Shown here piece by piece: positions 33,759 through 43,996 of a DNA stretch of 64,000 bases. The DNA lies in contig NZ_AUBA01000001.1 of assembly GCF_000429005.1 (NCBI RefSeq), positions 124,001 through 188,000 on the forward strand, in the 5' to 3' direction. Source of the DNA: Novosphingobium acidiphilum DSM 19966. GTDB lineage: Bacteria; Pseudomonadota; Alphaproteobacteria; Sphingomonadales; Sphingomonadaceae. The stretch's first letter is position 1. Each line of letters starts with the position of its first letter. The notes beneath the pieces were generated by a model that did not search any database, had not been told where the DNA came from, and saw only the letters and a program-made list of their open reading frames with translations. A program made the translations under genes and the position numbers.

Positions 33759-35204
33759 TCAGGCTTCGGCAGCCAGCTTCTTGGCCTTTTCGACCGCTTC
33801 CTCGATGCCGCCCACCATGTAGAACGCGGCTTCGGGAAGGTGATCGTATTCGCCGTCGACCACCGCTTTGAACGATTTGACAGTGTCTTCCAACTGGACG
33901 AACTTGCCGGGAATGCCGGTGAACACTTCGGCCACGTGGAACGGCTGCGACAGGAAACGCTGGATCTTGCGCGCGCGGAACACGGTCGTCTTGTCCTCTT
34001 CGGACAGTTCGTCCATCCCCAGGATGGCGATGATGTCCTGCAGCGACTTGTACTTCTGCAAGGTTTCCTGAACGCGGCGCGCCGTCGCGTAATGTTCGTC
34101 ACCGACGATGCGCGGTTCGAGCACGCGGCTGGTCGAATCGAGCGGATCGACCGCAGGATAGATCCCCAGTTCCGAGATCGCGCGGTTCAGCGTGGTGGTT
34201 GCGTCAAGGTGCGCGAACGATGCAGCCGGTGCAGGGTCGGTCAAATCGTCGGCCGGCACGTAGATTGCCTGGACCGAGGTGATCGAACCCTTGGTGGTCG
34301 AGGTGATGCGTTCCTGCAGCTGGCCCATGTCGGTGGCCAGCGTCGGCTGATAGCCCACCGCCGAAGGAATACGGCCAAGCAGCGCCGACACTTCCGAACC
34401 CGCCTGGGTAAAGCGGAAGATGTTGTCGACGAAGAACAGCACGTCCTGGCCTTCGACGTCGCGGAAATATTCCGCCATGGTCAGGCCCGACAGCGCCACG
34501 CGTGCACGCGCGCCCGGCGGTTCGTTCATCTGGCCGAACACCAGCGCCACTTTCGACCCTTCGGAGGTGGCATGGCCGTCGGCGTCCTTGGCGATGACGC
34601 CAGCGTCGAGGAATTCGTGGTACAGGTCGTTGCCTTCGCGGGTGCGTTCACCCACGCCGGCAAACACCGAAACCCCGCCATGGCCTTTGGCGATGTTGTT
34701 GATCAGTTCCTGGATCAGCACGGTCTTGCCCACGCCGGCGCCGCCGAACAGGCCGATCTTGCCGCCGCGCGCATATGGCGCCAGCAGGTCGATGACCTTG
34801 ATCCCGGTGACCAGGATCGCCGATTCGGTCGACTGGTCGATGAAATCGGGGGCCTTGGCATGGATCGGCGCAAACATGTCCGAACCGACCGGACCCATTT
34901 CGTCGATCGGTTCGCCGATCACGTTCAGGATGCGGCCCAGCGTCTTGGGGCCAACGGGCACGGTGATCTGCGCACCGGTGCTGGTAACCGTCTGGCCACG
35001 GGTCAGGCCGTCGGTCGAATCCATCGCGATCGTGCGCACGGTGCCTTCGCCCAGATGCTGTGCCACTTCGAGCACAAGGCGGTTGCCGTTGTTGTCGGTT
35101 TCAAGCGCGGTCAGGATCGCGGGCAGTTCGCCGTCAAATGCCACGTCAACGACGGCGCCGATGACCTGGGCAATTTTGCCGGTAGAGGAGAGCACGGTGG
35201 CCAT
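33759..35204 (-). CDS. atpD: ATP synthase F1 beta subunit
   Basis: A 481-residue catalytic subunit. The P-loop is GLFGGAGVGKTVLIQEL near residue 150, the catalytic Glu region is FAGVGERTREGNDLY, and ALSGLTMAEYFRD and LFFVDNIFRFTQAGSE (Walker B) are intact, as is the ATPase signature around PAVDPLDSTSR. It works with AtpA in the F1 hexamer to make ATP at the inner membrane. It is separated from atpG by about 98 bases containing tandem repeats, a longer gap than elsewhere in the operon. Confidence 0.98.
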   Translation of the reverse strand: MATVLSSTGKIAQVIGAVVDVAFDGELPAILTALETDNNGNRLVLEVAQHLGEGTVRTIAMDSTDGLTRGQTVTSTGAQITVPVGPKTLGRILNVIGEPIDEMGPVGSDMFAPIHAKAPDFIDQSTESAILVTGIKVIDLLAPYARGGKIGLFGGAGVGKTVLIQELINNIAKGHGGVSVFAGVGERTREGNDLYHEFLDAGVIAKDADGHATSEGSKVALVFGQMNEPPGARARVALSGLTMAEYFRDVEGQDVLFFVDNIFRFTQAGSEVSALLGRIPSAVGYQPTLATDMGQLQERITSTTKGSITSVQAIYVPADDLTDPAPAASFAHLDATTTLNRAISELGIYPAVDPLDSTSRVLEPRIVGDEHYATARRVQETLQKYKSLQDIIAILGMDELSEEDKTTVFRARKIQRFLSQPFHVAEVFTGIPGKFVQLEDTVKSFKAVVDGEYDHLPEAAFYMVGGIEEAVEKAKKLAAEA

Positions 35205-35232
35205 GGATGTTTCCTTGGTTTCTTGTCAGGTT

Positions 35233-35324
35233 TACAGCGCTTCCGCGCCAGCATGTTTCTGTTTTTGCTACAGCGCTTCCGCGCCAGGATTTCGTGTTTT
35301 TGCTACAGCGCTTCCGCGCCAGCA
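35233..35324. repeat. Three tandem 35-36 base repeats between atpG and atpD
   Basis: The core TACAGCGCTTCCGCGCCAG occurs at 35233, 35269 and 35304 with a T-rich spacer (ending tttttgc before the second and third copies). The third copy is the 3' end of atpG itself (codons for AGAEAL and stop), so the first two look like duplications of the gene's tail. Each core contains GCGC-ttcc-GCGC, able to form a small hairpin. The repeats could affect termination, mRNA stability or translation of atpD. Confidence 0.85.
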
Positions 35325-36175
35325 ATAATTTCGATCAACTCGGTCGTGATCGCGGCCTGGCGGCTGCGGTTGTACTGGATGGTCAGCTTCTTGATCAGTT
35401 CGCCGGCGTTGCGCGTGGCGTTGTCCATCGCGGTCATCGAGGCGCCCTGTTCGCTCGCCACGTTTTCCAGCAGCGCGCCAAAGATCTGGTTGCGCAGATA
35501 CCGCGGCAGAAGCTCGGCCAGGATGGTTTCCTCATCGGGTTCGTATTCGACCACGGCGCCATCGGTTACCGCGACGGTGGGGGTGGGCACGGGCACGATC
35601 TGCTGTTCGGTCGGTTCCTGCACCAGCGCGCTTTTGAACTTGCCGTAGAACAGGTGCGCCACATCGAACTTGCCCGCGTCATACAACGCCAGCACTTCGG
35701 CGGCGATGGCTTCGGCCTCGGCATAGCCGGGTTCGCGCACGCCGGTGGTGTCGAACGTGTCGAGGATCGCCTTGGGAAAATCGCGGCGCAGCGGCGCGCG
35801 ACCCTTGCGGCCGACCAGATAGAACAGCACCGTCTTGCCCTCGGCGGCAAGATCGCGCGCCTTCAGCTTGGCGGCCTTGACGATATTGGCGTTGAACGCG
35901 CCGCACAGCCCGCGATCGGAATTGGCGACCACCAGCAGATGCACCTGGTCGCGGCCGGTGCCGGCCAGCAGGCGGGGCGATGCCTCGCTCAGCGTGACAC
36001 GGCTGGCCAGGCTTCCGACGACACTGGCCAGGCGCAGTGCATAGGGGCGCGCGGCTTCGGCCGCGGCCTGTGCCTTGCGCAGCTTGGCTGCGGCGACCAT
36101 CTGCTTGGCCTTGGTGATCTTCTGGGTCGATTTGACCGAGTTGATCCGACCTTTAAGTTCCTTGAGCGAGGCCAC
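35303..36175 (-). CDS. atpG: ATP synthase F1 gamma subunit
   Basis: A 290-residue central stalk subunit. The N-terminal helix MASLKELKGRINSVKSTQKI and the C-terminal helix ATRNAGELIKKLTIQYNRSR form the rotor coiled coil; NSDRGLCGAFNANI is the conserved domain motif. It starts with GTG, preceded by GGGAG about 8 bases upstream. The extra loop around VPVPTPTVAVTDGAVVEYEP fits the alphaproteobacterial form. It lies 98 bases downstream of atpA. Confidence 0.97.
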   Translation of the reverse strand: MASLKELKGRINSVKSTQKITKAKQMVAAAKLRKAQAAAEAARPYALRLASVVGSLASRVTLSEASPRLLAGTGRDQVHLLVVANSDRGLCGAFNANIVKAAKLKARDLAAEGKTVLFYLVGRKGRAPLRRDFPKAILDTFDTTGVREPGYAEAEAIAAEVLALYDAGKFDVAHLFYGKFKSALVQEPTEQQIVPVPTPTVAVTDGAVVEYEPDEETILAELLPRYLRNQIFGALLENVASEQGASMTAMDNATRNAGELIKKLTIQYNRSRQAAITTELIEIIAGAEAL

Positions 36176-36273
36176 TCGTCGGCTCCCTTGTCACCGTCGC
36201 GGTTCCCGCAAAGGAACCCGGCGGCATGAATTGCATGCCGTTGCCGGCCCCTTGGCGGGACCGGCACCAGCGA

Positions 36274-37803
<1,530 letters not shown>

Positions 37804-37839
37804 GTTCTGCCTTTCTGACAGGAGACTTTGGCGGGCCGA

Positions 37840-38394
37840 TCAGGCCTTCACAGCCTGGGCAAGCGAATTGAGACGGGTGCGGATCGAACCATCGATCATC
37901 TGGCTGCCGATCTGGACAACCAGGCCGCCAAGCAGGGCGGGATCGATGTGGGTGCGAAGGGTAACGGCGCGGCCTTCACGCTGCGCCAGGCGGGCCGACA
38001 GCGCGGCAAGCTGGCTGTCGCCAAGCGGGTGCGCGGTGGTGACATCGGCGGTGATTTCGCCGCGCGCATCGGCGGCAATCGCGGCAAAGGCACGGATCAC
38101 ATCGGCCAGGCTGTTCAGCCGGCGGTTTTCGGCGAGCACGCCCAGGAAATTTGCCGTCAGCGGATCGAGCGACAGCACGTCACCCACCGCCTTGATCGCG
38201 CGGGTTGCCGCATCGCGCGACACTTTGGGGTCATGCAACAGCTGCGCAAGGTCAGCCGATTCGCCGATCGCAGCCGACACGCGGTCAAGATCGCCCTCGA
38301 TGGTCGCGACCGCGCCGCGTTCGTCAGCCAGGGCATACAATGCCGAGGCGTAACGCCCTGCCAAGCTGGCCGTAATCCCGCCGGAAATCCCCAC
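37840..38394 (-). CDS. atpH: ATP synthase F1 delta subunit
   Basis: A 184-residue peripheral stalk subunit. GRYASALYALADERGAV near the N-terminus and FLGVLAENRRLNSLADVI and LGGLVVQIGSQMIDGSIR near the C-terminus are typical. GTG start, with AGGGGA about 10 bases upstream. First gene of the F1 operon; the F0 genes are not in the window, as is usual for alphaproteobacteria, where F0 and F1 operons are separate. Confidence 0.95.
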   Translation of the reverse strand: MGISGGITASLAGRYASALYALADERGAVATIEGDLDRVSAAIGESADLAQLLHDPKVSRDAATRAIKAVGDVLSLDPLTANFLGVLAENRRLNSLADVIRAFAAIAADARGEITADVTTAHPLGDSQLAALSARLAQREGRAVTLRTHIDPALLGGLVVQIGSQMIDGSIRTRLNSLAQAVKA

Positions 38395-38597
38395 GCGCCT
38401 GTGTCCCCTTCATCGGATGAGCCGTGCGAGCCGCTTCGCCGCCGCAAATGCGGCTGCTTTGGTTCGCAGTCGGGGCGCGCCTAGCAACCTCGGGGGGTTA
38501 TGACAAGATAGCAGATTGCAAGGCTTGGCAACGAGACCGGCGCAATCGCGTCGGCAGCGTGCAGACGTATGCATTTTTGTGCCTTGGCCAGGGCATG

Positions 38598-40193
38598 TCA
38601 GCGCGCGGGCTGACAGGTGTAGCGCATGCGTTCGTTGGGCTCGACCGGCAGCAACGCCTTGATCGCCGCCTGCGCCGCACCCAGCTGGCGCGCCAGATCG
38701 GGGTTGGCGCCGCACGTCGGGTAGGAAATCTTGCTCCGTTCGGCACGCGCGCGGTTCATGTCGTCGATACCCATCAGGAACCGTTCGACGGTATAGCTGT
38801 GCGTATCGGGATCGTAATGCGTGACCGCGATCGTGTCCTCACCATTGGGCACGAGAATCCGCGACCAGCCGTCCTGCGCCAGGCCATACTGGGTCTTGCC
38901 ATTGACACAGCCACCCGGCGTCCATTGCAGCGGCACATCGTTGATATCCGACACGGTGACGCGGCTGCGCTGCGGATCGAGCACGCAGATCAGCTTGACC
39001 GGTGCGGCGGCCGACAATGCGCCGGCATTGCCGCCGGTGCTGGCATCGTCTGCGGGAATGCCGCTGGCCTGCGCCTCGGCCATGCGATCCTTGGCGCGGT
39101 CTTCGATGGCGCCAAGCGATGGGCGCAAAATCCACGCAAACCCGGCGCCGATCACCAGCAGCGCGACCACGGCCATGCCGATGCGCATCGCGGGCACTTT
39201 GCCGCGCTGCCATTGCAGAAAGGTGAACGTGGCCGCGCCGATGGCGATGACCAGCAGCAGCGCGGTCGCGGCCAGGCCATTGTCGCGTTCGGCCAGAACA
39301 TCGAGCTCGGCATCGTGGCGCGCCTTGTCAAGCGCGCGTTCCTTGGCCGCGCCGCGGGCGGCGGTCTGCGCTGCCTCGCGCGCCTTGTCATCGGCGGCGC
39401 GGGTGGCATCGGCGCGATCGAGATCGGCGATCGAGGTGCAGGGCAGGCTGGCCAGATGCGGCACGACATGCGCATCTTTCAGAAACGGCTGCAATTCGCG
39501 CATCGAGATCGCGAAGAAGAACGATGAATCGGTGCCGTTGTGGCTGATCGTGCCAAAGCTGTTGATGCCCAGAACCCGCCCGCAGGTGTCCATCAGCGGT
39601 CCGCCCGAATTGCCCGCGCCGAGTTGCGCGGTGTGCAGGATCGTATCGAACTGGCGCGCCGACCGCCCGGCCGAAACCTGGCCATAAGTCTTTACCGTGT
39701 CCTGCGGGGTGACCATGTCGCCCACATTCAGCCCCTGCGCCGCATCGACATTGCCGGGATACCCCACCGCGGCGACCTGCATGCCATCGGGCACCGCACC
39801 CGGAAACAACGTCAGCGGCGGCAGCGTGGCATGATTGCCCAGTTGCAACAGCGCCAGATCGTTGGCCTGCGAATAGGCGACGATATGCGCGGGATAGCTG
39901 TCGCGGCCCTGGCTGGGGATGACCCCGATCACCACATTGCCATCGTTGTGCGCGTCTTCGACCACGTGGGCATTGGTCACGATCAGATCGGGTGCCACCG
40001 CAAAGCCCGAACCATGGCCCAGCATGCTGACCCCGGTCCAGCCGTTGCGCACCAGCACCACGCGCACGACGCCGCGGCTGGCGGCGGCAATGTCGGCCGG
40101 ATCGGCCAGCGCGGGCCGGATCAGCCCCGGCAAGGCCAGCACGCAAAACAGCAACACAAGGAAGGGGCGGCAGACAGGATGACGAAACAGCAT
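38598..40193 (-). CDS. Membrane-anchored trypsin-like serine protease
   Basis: A 531-residue protein with a signal peptide (PFLVLLFCVLALPGLIRPALA). The S1C-type protease domain (about 30-240) has the catalytic His in VTNAHVVEDA, Asp in QANDLALLQLG and Ser in GAGNSGGPLMD. There is no PDZ domain. An Ala/Arg/Asp-rich segment (about 240-290) is followed by two membrane helices (TALLLVIAIGAATFTFLQW; GMAVVALLVIGAGFAWIL) and a C-terminal domain of about 150 residues without a recognised family. A role in envelope protein quality control is inference. The start at ATG gives an intact signal peptide; an upstream TTG is possible. Confidence 0.85.
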   Translation of the reverse strand: MLFRHPVCRPFLVLLFCVLALPGLIRPALADPADIAAASRGVVRVVLVRNGWTGVSMLGHGSGFAVAPDLIVTNAHVVEDAHNDGNVVIGVIPSQGRDSYPAHIVAYSQANDLALLQLGNHATLPPLTLFPGAVPDGMQVAAVGYPGNVDAAQGLNVGDMVTPQDTVKTYGQVSAGRSARQFDTILHTAQLGAGNSGGPLMDTCGRVLGINSFGTISHNGTDSSFFFAISMRELQPFLKDAHVVPHLASLPCTSIADLDRADATRAADDKAREAAQTAARGAAKERALDKARHDAELDVLAERDNGLAATALLLVIAIGAATFTFLQWQRGKVPAMRIGMAVVALLVIGAGFAWILRPSLGAIEDRAKDRMAEAQASGIPADDASTGGNAGALSAAAPVKLICVLDPQRSRVTVSDINDVPLQWTPGGCVNGKTQYGLAQDGWSRILVPNGEDTIAVTHYDPDTHSYTVERFLMGIDDMNRARAERSKISYPTCGANPDLARQLGAAQAAIKALLPVEPNERMRYTCQPAR

Positions 40194-40300
40194 GATCGCG
40201 TACTTGCCCGGCTTGTGATTTGATCGCAAGGCGCGGGATGCATTGTCCTGGTTATCGGCACAAAAGGGCGTCGATGATCAACCACACGAAGGATCCGGCA

Positions 40301-41341
40301 ATGGCAGGGACGCCCATCACGCCCGGTGATGATACGGCATGGAACGCGGTGCTGACGCGCGACCGCAGCTTTGACGGGCGCTTTGTCACAGGCGTTCTAT
40401 CCACCGGAATCTATTGCCGGCCATCGTGCGCCGCGCGCCATCCGCGGCGCGACAACGTGCGTTTTTTTGCCGACGGCATGGCTGCGCGCGCGGCCGGGCT
40501 GCGCGCCTGCCTGCGCTGCAGGCCCGACGATCTGGCCCGCGATGAAACCGCCATATTGGAGGCGATTGCGTTGATCCGCGATGCGCAAGGCCTGCCTGCG
40601 CTGGCCGATCTTGCGGCCGCAACCGGGTATAGCGCGGCCCATTTTCAGCGTCTGTTCGTCCGCCACACCGGGCTTTCGCCGGCCGCCTATGCGCGTGCCC
40701 TGCGCGCCGAACGGATGGCTGAAACGCTGAGCGGGGCAAACAGCGTGACCGAGGCCATTTATGATGCCGGTTTTTCGGGGCCGTCGCGGTTTTATGCCGA
40801 TGCCGACCGTCTGGGCATGGCGCCTTCGGCGTGGATCGATGGCGGGCGTGGAGCGGTGATTCGCTGGGCGGTGGTGCCGACCTCACTCGGTCCGATGCTG
40901 GTTGCAGCGACCGACAAGGGGGTGTGCCGGCTGTCGTTTGCCGAAGACGGCGCGGCGCTGGCCGCGCGGTTTCCAAATGCCGTGCTGGTCGAAGGCGGCG
41001 GCGAATTTGCAGATCTGCTGGGGCAGGTCATCGCCGCAGTCGAAACCCCCGGGACCAGCGATCATATTCCGATCGATGTGCGCGGCACTGCGTTTCAAGA
41101 GGCGGTGTGGCGCGGGCTGCGCGCGATCCCTGCGGGTGAAACGCGCAGCTATGGCGATATCGCCGCCGCCATCGGCCACCCCGGCGCGGTGCGCGCAGCG
41201 GGCAGCGCCAATGGCGCAAACCCTGTCGCGGTGCTGATCCCGTGCCACCGGGTCATCCGCAGCGACGGCAGCCTGGGCGGGTATGCCTATGGGCCCGCCA
41301 TAAAACGCGAACTGCTGGCGCGCGAAGGGCACGGGGCATGA
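40301..41341 (+). CDS. ada: Bifunctional Ada: DNA alkylation response activator and methyltransferase
   Basis: A 346-residue protein with all Ada modules. The N-terminal zinc site has Cys39 and Cys43 (GIYCRPSCAARHP) plus Cys70 and Cys73 (ACLRCRPDD), with Cys39 as the phosphotriester methyl acceptor. The AraC-type helix-turn-helix region (about 85-175) includes YSAAHFQRLFVRHTGLSPA. The C-terminal O6-methylguanine methyltransferase has the acceptor Cys315 in LIPCHRVIRSDGSLGG. AAGGA 7 bases upstream sets the start. It is coupled by ATGA overlap to the EamA transporter. As in E. coli, it probably activates its own repair genes. Confidence 0.95.
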   Translation: MAGTPITPGDDTAWNAVLTRDRSFDGRFVTGVLSTGIYCRPSCAARHPRRDNVRFFADGMAARAAGLRACLRCRPDDLARDETAILEAIALIRDAQGLPALADLAAATGYSAAHFQRLFVRHTGLSPAAYARALRAERMAETLSGANSVTEAIYDAGFSGPSRFYADADRLGMAPSAWIDGGRGAVIRWAVVPTSLGPMLVAATDKGVCRLSFAEDGAALAARFPNAVLVEGGGEFADLLGQVIAAVETPGTSDHIPIDVRGTAFQEAVWRGLRAIPAGETRSYGDIAAAIGHPGAVRAAGSANGANPVAVLIPCHRVIRSDGSLGGYAYGPAIKRELLAREGHGA

Positions 41342-42282
41342 CCGGGCGGCCAGCGGCGCCGGCGATGCAGGCCGGAACCTGGGTCCTGTTGCTGATCCTG
41401 GCGGTGCTTTGGGGCAGTTCGTTCCTGTTTTTCAAGATCCTGGTGGCGGTGCTGCCGCCGCTGACCGTGGTGCTGGCGCGGGTGGGCATTGCCGCGCTGC
41501 TGCTCAATCTATGGATCGTGTTGCGCGGGGGAACCATGCCGACCGGTTGGCGCGTGTGGCGACAGTTCATCTGCATGGGGGTGCTGAACAATGTCATTCC
41601 GTTCACGCTGTTCGTCTATGCCGAGCAGGCGATTTCAAGCGGTCTTGCCGCCATTCTCAATGCGACGACACCGCTGTTCACCGTGCTGGTGGCGAATGGC
41701 CTGACGCGCGATGAAAAATTGACGCAGGCGCGGTTCGCAGGCGTCGTCGCGGGGTTTTGCGGGGTGGCGGTGCTGATCGGACCACAGGCGCTGACAGGCA
41801 TCGGGCAGACATCGCTGGTCAACCAGCTGGCCTGCCTGGCCGCGGCACTCAGCTATGCGCTGGCGGCGATCTATGGGCGGCGGTTTCGCGGCATTGAACC
41901 GATCAAGGTGGCCACGGGGCAGGTTTCGGGCAGCACGATCGTGCTGATCCCGCTGGTGGCGATGATCGATCGACCGTGGCAGCTGGGCTTGCCCGGCGCC
42001 GGGACCTGGGCGGCGATGATCGCGATCGCGCTGCTGTGCACCGCCTTTGCCTATATCCTGTTCTTCCGCATTCTGGCGCAGGCCGGTGCCGGCAATGTGG
42101 CGCTGGTCACGCTGGTGTTGCCGTTTGCCGCGATGGTGCTGGGGGCCGTGTTCCTGGGTGAAGCGGTGCCGTCGCGCGCGATCGGCGGCCTGGCGTTGAT
42201 CGGGCTGGGTTTTGCGTTGATCGACGGACGCGCGACACGCATGGTGGGGCAATGGTTCAAGCCCCGGGCCAGTGCAGGCTAG
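41338..42282 (+). CDS. EamA/DMT family transporter
   Basis: A 314-residue membrane protein with about 10 helices in two EamA repeats; ILAVLWGSSFLFFKILVAVL opens the first and LACLAAALSYALAAIYGRR the second. Family members export amino acids, sugars or other metabolites; the substrate is unknown. Its ATG overlaps the ada stop codon (ATGA), so the two are co-translated, although a functional link to alkylation repair is not obvious. Confidence 0.88.
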   Translation: MTGRPAAPAMQAGTWVLLLILAVLWGSSFLFFKILVAVLPPLTVVLARVGIAALLLNLWIVLRGGTMPTGWRVWRQFICMGVLNNVIPFTLFVYAEQAISSGLAAILNATTPLFTVLVANGLTRDEKLTQARFAGVVAGFCGVAVLIGPQALTGIGQTSLVNQLACLAAALSYALAAIYGRRFRGIEPIKVATGQVSGSTIVLIPLVAMIDRPWQLGLPGAGTWAAMIAIALLCTAFAYILFFRILAQAGAGNVALVTLVLPFAAMVLGAVFLGEAVPSRAIGGLALIGLGFALIDGRATRMVGQWFKPRASAG

Positions 42283-42337
42283 CCTGGCATCGCACCGCCC
42301 CCGCGTGTGCGGACGCAAGCGAACAGGAGATATTACG

Positions 42338-42562
42338 ATGGTCAGAAAGACCCTGATTGCAGCAACTGCGCTGCTGTGTGCCGCAGCCCCCGCCACAGGC
42401 TTTGCCAAAGGCTGCGTGCGCGGAGCGGTCGTCGGTGCGGTGGCCGGTCACTATGTCGGCAAGGGCCATGCGCTGGCAGGCGCCGCCGCCGGCTGTATCG
42501 TTGCGCGCCACCATTACGCCGAAAAGGCCCGCGAACAGCGCGCCGCGCGTCCGCATCACTGA
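42338..42562 (+). CDS. Small exported glycine-zipper protein (74 aa)
   Basis: A signal peptide (MVRKTLIAATALLCAAAPATGFA) precedes a Gly/Ala helix pair, RGAVVGAVAGHYVGKGHALA then GAAAGCIVARHHY, the pattern of glycine-zipper 2TM proteins. AGGAGA is 7 bases upstream. The tail is basic and His-rich. Function is unknown; such small proteins usually associate with the outer or inner membrane. Confidence 0.78.
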   Translation: MVRKTLIAATALLCAAAPATGFAKGCVRGAVVGAVAGHYVGKGHALAGAAAGCIVARHHYAEKAREQRAARPHH

Positions 42563-42602
42563 TAAGCCCGCAAGATCTGCAAGGGGCGCTTTCGCGATCC
42601 TG

Positions 42603-42670
42603 TTTGACAGGATTTCCCGACTTTATGTCAGGGCTGCTTGACACGAATCGGCGTGTCAGGTATGCCTGAC
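42603..42670 (+). promoter_or_regulatory. Promoter with overlapping palindromic half-sites
   Basis: TTGACA (42638-42643) is followed after 17 bases by TATGCC (42661-42666), a sigma-70-like promoter for the small membrane protein/XRE genes. Two inverted repeats overlap it: TGACACG-n6-CGTGTCA (42639-42658) and GTCAGG-tatg-CCTGAC (42655-42670). TGTCAGG half-sites also occur at 42626 and 42654 and, inverted, TTGACAGG at 42604. The layout suggests a repressor covering the promoter; the downstream XRE protein is the obvious candidate. Confidence 0.55.
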
Positions 42671-42711
42671 TAAATGGAAGGTCTTTCGTTCGCGAGAGGA
42701 GAAGGTCGGTC

Positions 42712-43005
42712 ATGACTGACAGCTATTTCATAACGCTTTTCGCAGGAATTTCGGCAGCCATCGGCGCAGGCGGCGTCCTGATGGGCGCCGTATCGCAGGA
42801 CGATCAGCGCCGCCTGCGCCTTCACCGGATCGGCACCTGCGGCCTGACGCTTTGCGGCGCGGTGCTGATGTTGGGTGCGATCGTCGGTTGGCAGGGGACC
42901 GATGCGATGGTTTGGGGGCTGTTGCTGATCGTGTTTGGCACGGGCACGCAACCGGCGCCTTTGCCCAAGGCACAGCCGGCCGCGCGGGCAACACCTGCTC
43001 CATAA
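42712..43005 (+). CDS. Small membrane protein (97 aa)
   Basis: Two or three membrane helices: FITLFAGISAAIGAGGVLMG, then RIGTCGLTLCGAVLMLGAIV and MVWGLLLIVFGTG, followed by a Pro/Ala-rich tail. AGGAGAAGG upstream supports the start. I do not recognise the family. It is five bases upstream of the XRE gene and probably co-transcribed with it. Confidence 0.72.
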   Translation: MTDSYFITLFAGISAAIGAGGVLMGAVSQDDQRRLRLHRIGTCGLTLCGAVLMLGAIVGWQGTDAMVWGLLLIVFGTGTQPAPLPKAQPAARATPAP

Positions 43006-43009
43006 TCTG

Positions 43010-43231
43010 ATGCACAACCGGTTGCGTGTGCTGCGCGCAGAGCGCGAATGGAGCCAGGCCGACCTGGGCGAGCGGCTTGGCGTGTCGCGCCAGGCGATCA
43101 ACGCCATCGAAACCGGCAAACATATTCCCAGCTTGCCGCTGGTGTTCCGGATTTCCGACCTTTTCGAACAACCGATCGAGGCGATCTTTCGCCCTGACGA
43201 TCGGCCTTATCCCGGCAGCGGGAAATTCTGA
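43010..43231 (+). CDS. Small XRE family transcriptional regulator (73 aa), YozG-like
   Basis: The sequence MHNRLRVLRAEREWSQADLG (continuing into ERLGVSRQAINAIETGKH) is a complete Cro/C1 helix-turn-helix of the YozG-like type that consists of little else. It follows the small membrane protein by four bases without its own clear ribosome binding site, so coupling is likely. Such regulators are often paired with a membrane protein that controls them; two membrane proteins flank this one. Its probable operator is the palindrome pair at 42639-42670. Confidence 0.9.
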   Translation: MHNRLRVLRAEREWSQADLGERLGVSRQAINAIETGKHIPSLPLVFRISDLFEQPIEAIFRPDDRPYPGSGKF

Positions 43232-43295
43232 GGCAGCGCCAGACAAGACCACCAATCCGACAGCATGCACCAAGCGTTACCGGGCAGGAGACAGC

Positions 43296-43967
43296 ATGAT
43301 GCAAGACGGGCACAGCGAAGATGGGGCGCGGCGGATGCGGACCGTCGCGATCATGGCCGTGGCGGGCCTGGGTGCCGGCTTTCCCGCCGGATGGATCATC
43401 GGCCGACTGTTGAAGATGCACAAGGTGCACGCTTTGCCCTGGTCAGACGAAGCTGCGCTGACCATTGCCGTCACGTTCCTGGTGTGTGGCCTGGTCATCC
43501 TGGGGCTTTCACTGGGCCAGCGCGGGCGGGCGATCCTGGCCAATCCCGGTGCGCCCGATTTCGCCGCCATCATCAGGCCGGCCCAGGTGATGTTCTTTCG
43601 CTTGCAGGCGGGCGTGCTGATCCTGGCAGGGGGAATGCTTGCGCTGCCGGTGCTGGTGGCGCTGATCGACGACGGAGCACCGGCTGCCGACGGCACGCCG
43701 CTGATGGCCGCTGTGCTGGCCGGCTTTGCGCTGCAGACCTGGCTCAACGTGATGATCTGGCGACGCGCCGATGAAGTGTTTCGCCGGGTGATCGCCGAAT
43801 CCGGCGCGGCCAGTTTCTGGCTGCTGCAGGGGGCTTTTTTCCTGTGGGCCTGTGGCGTGAAGCTGCAGGTTTTGCCTGAAATTTCGTCATGGGGTGCGGT
43901 CAGCATCCTGATGGGGGTCTATCTGATTTTGTCGACCGTGGTGGCATACCGGCGTGGTCTTGGTTGA
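43296..43967 (+). CDS. Multi-helix membrane protein, XRE-associated
   Basis: A 223-residue protein with about six membrane helices, among them VAIMAVAGLGAGFPAGWIIG, ALTIAVTFLVCGLVILGLSL, VLILAGGMLALPVLVALI and VSILMGVYLILSTVVAY. There are no catalytic motifs. GGCAGGAG is 6 bases before tandem ATG codons. Sphingomonads commonly place such a protein directly after a YozG-like XRE regulator, so it may be the membrane partner or the target of the regulator; its family is not recognised. Confidence 0.75.
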   Translation: MMQDGHSEDGARRMRTVAIMAVAGLGAGFPAGWIIGRLLKMHKVHALPWSDEAALTIAVTFLVCGLVILGLSLGQRGRAILANPGAPDFAAIIRPAQVMFFRLQAGVLILAGGMLALPVLVALIDDGAPAADGTPLMAAVLAGFALQTWLNVMIWRRADEVFRRVIAESGAASFWLLQGAFFLWACGVKLQVLPEISSWGAVSILMGVYLILSTVVAYRRGLG

Positions 43968-43996
43968 GGCCAAAGCCCGTTTTCAGACAGGAGATC

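Noticed and set aside
35233..35324. CRISPR array
   Set aside because: Only three repeats with short, similar T-rich spacers; one copy is the coding end of atpG and there are no cas genes.
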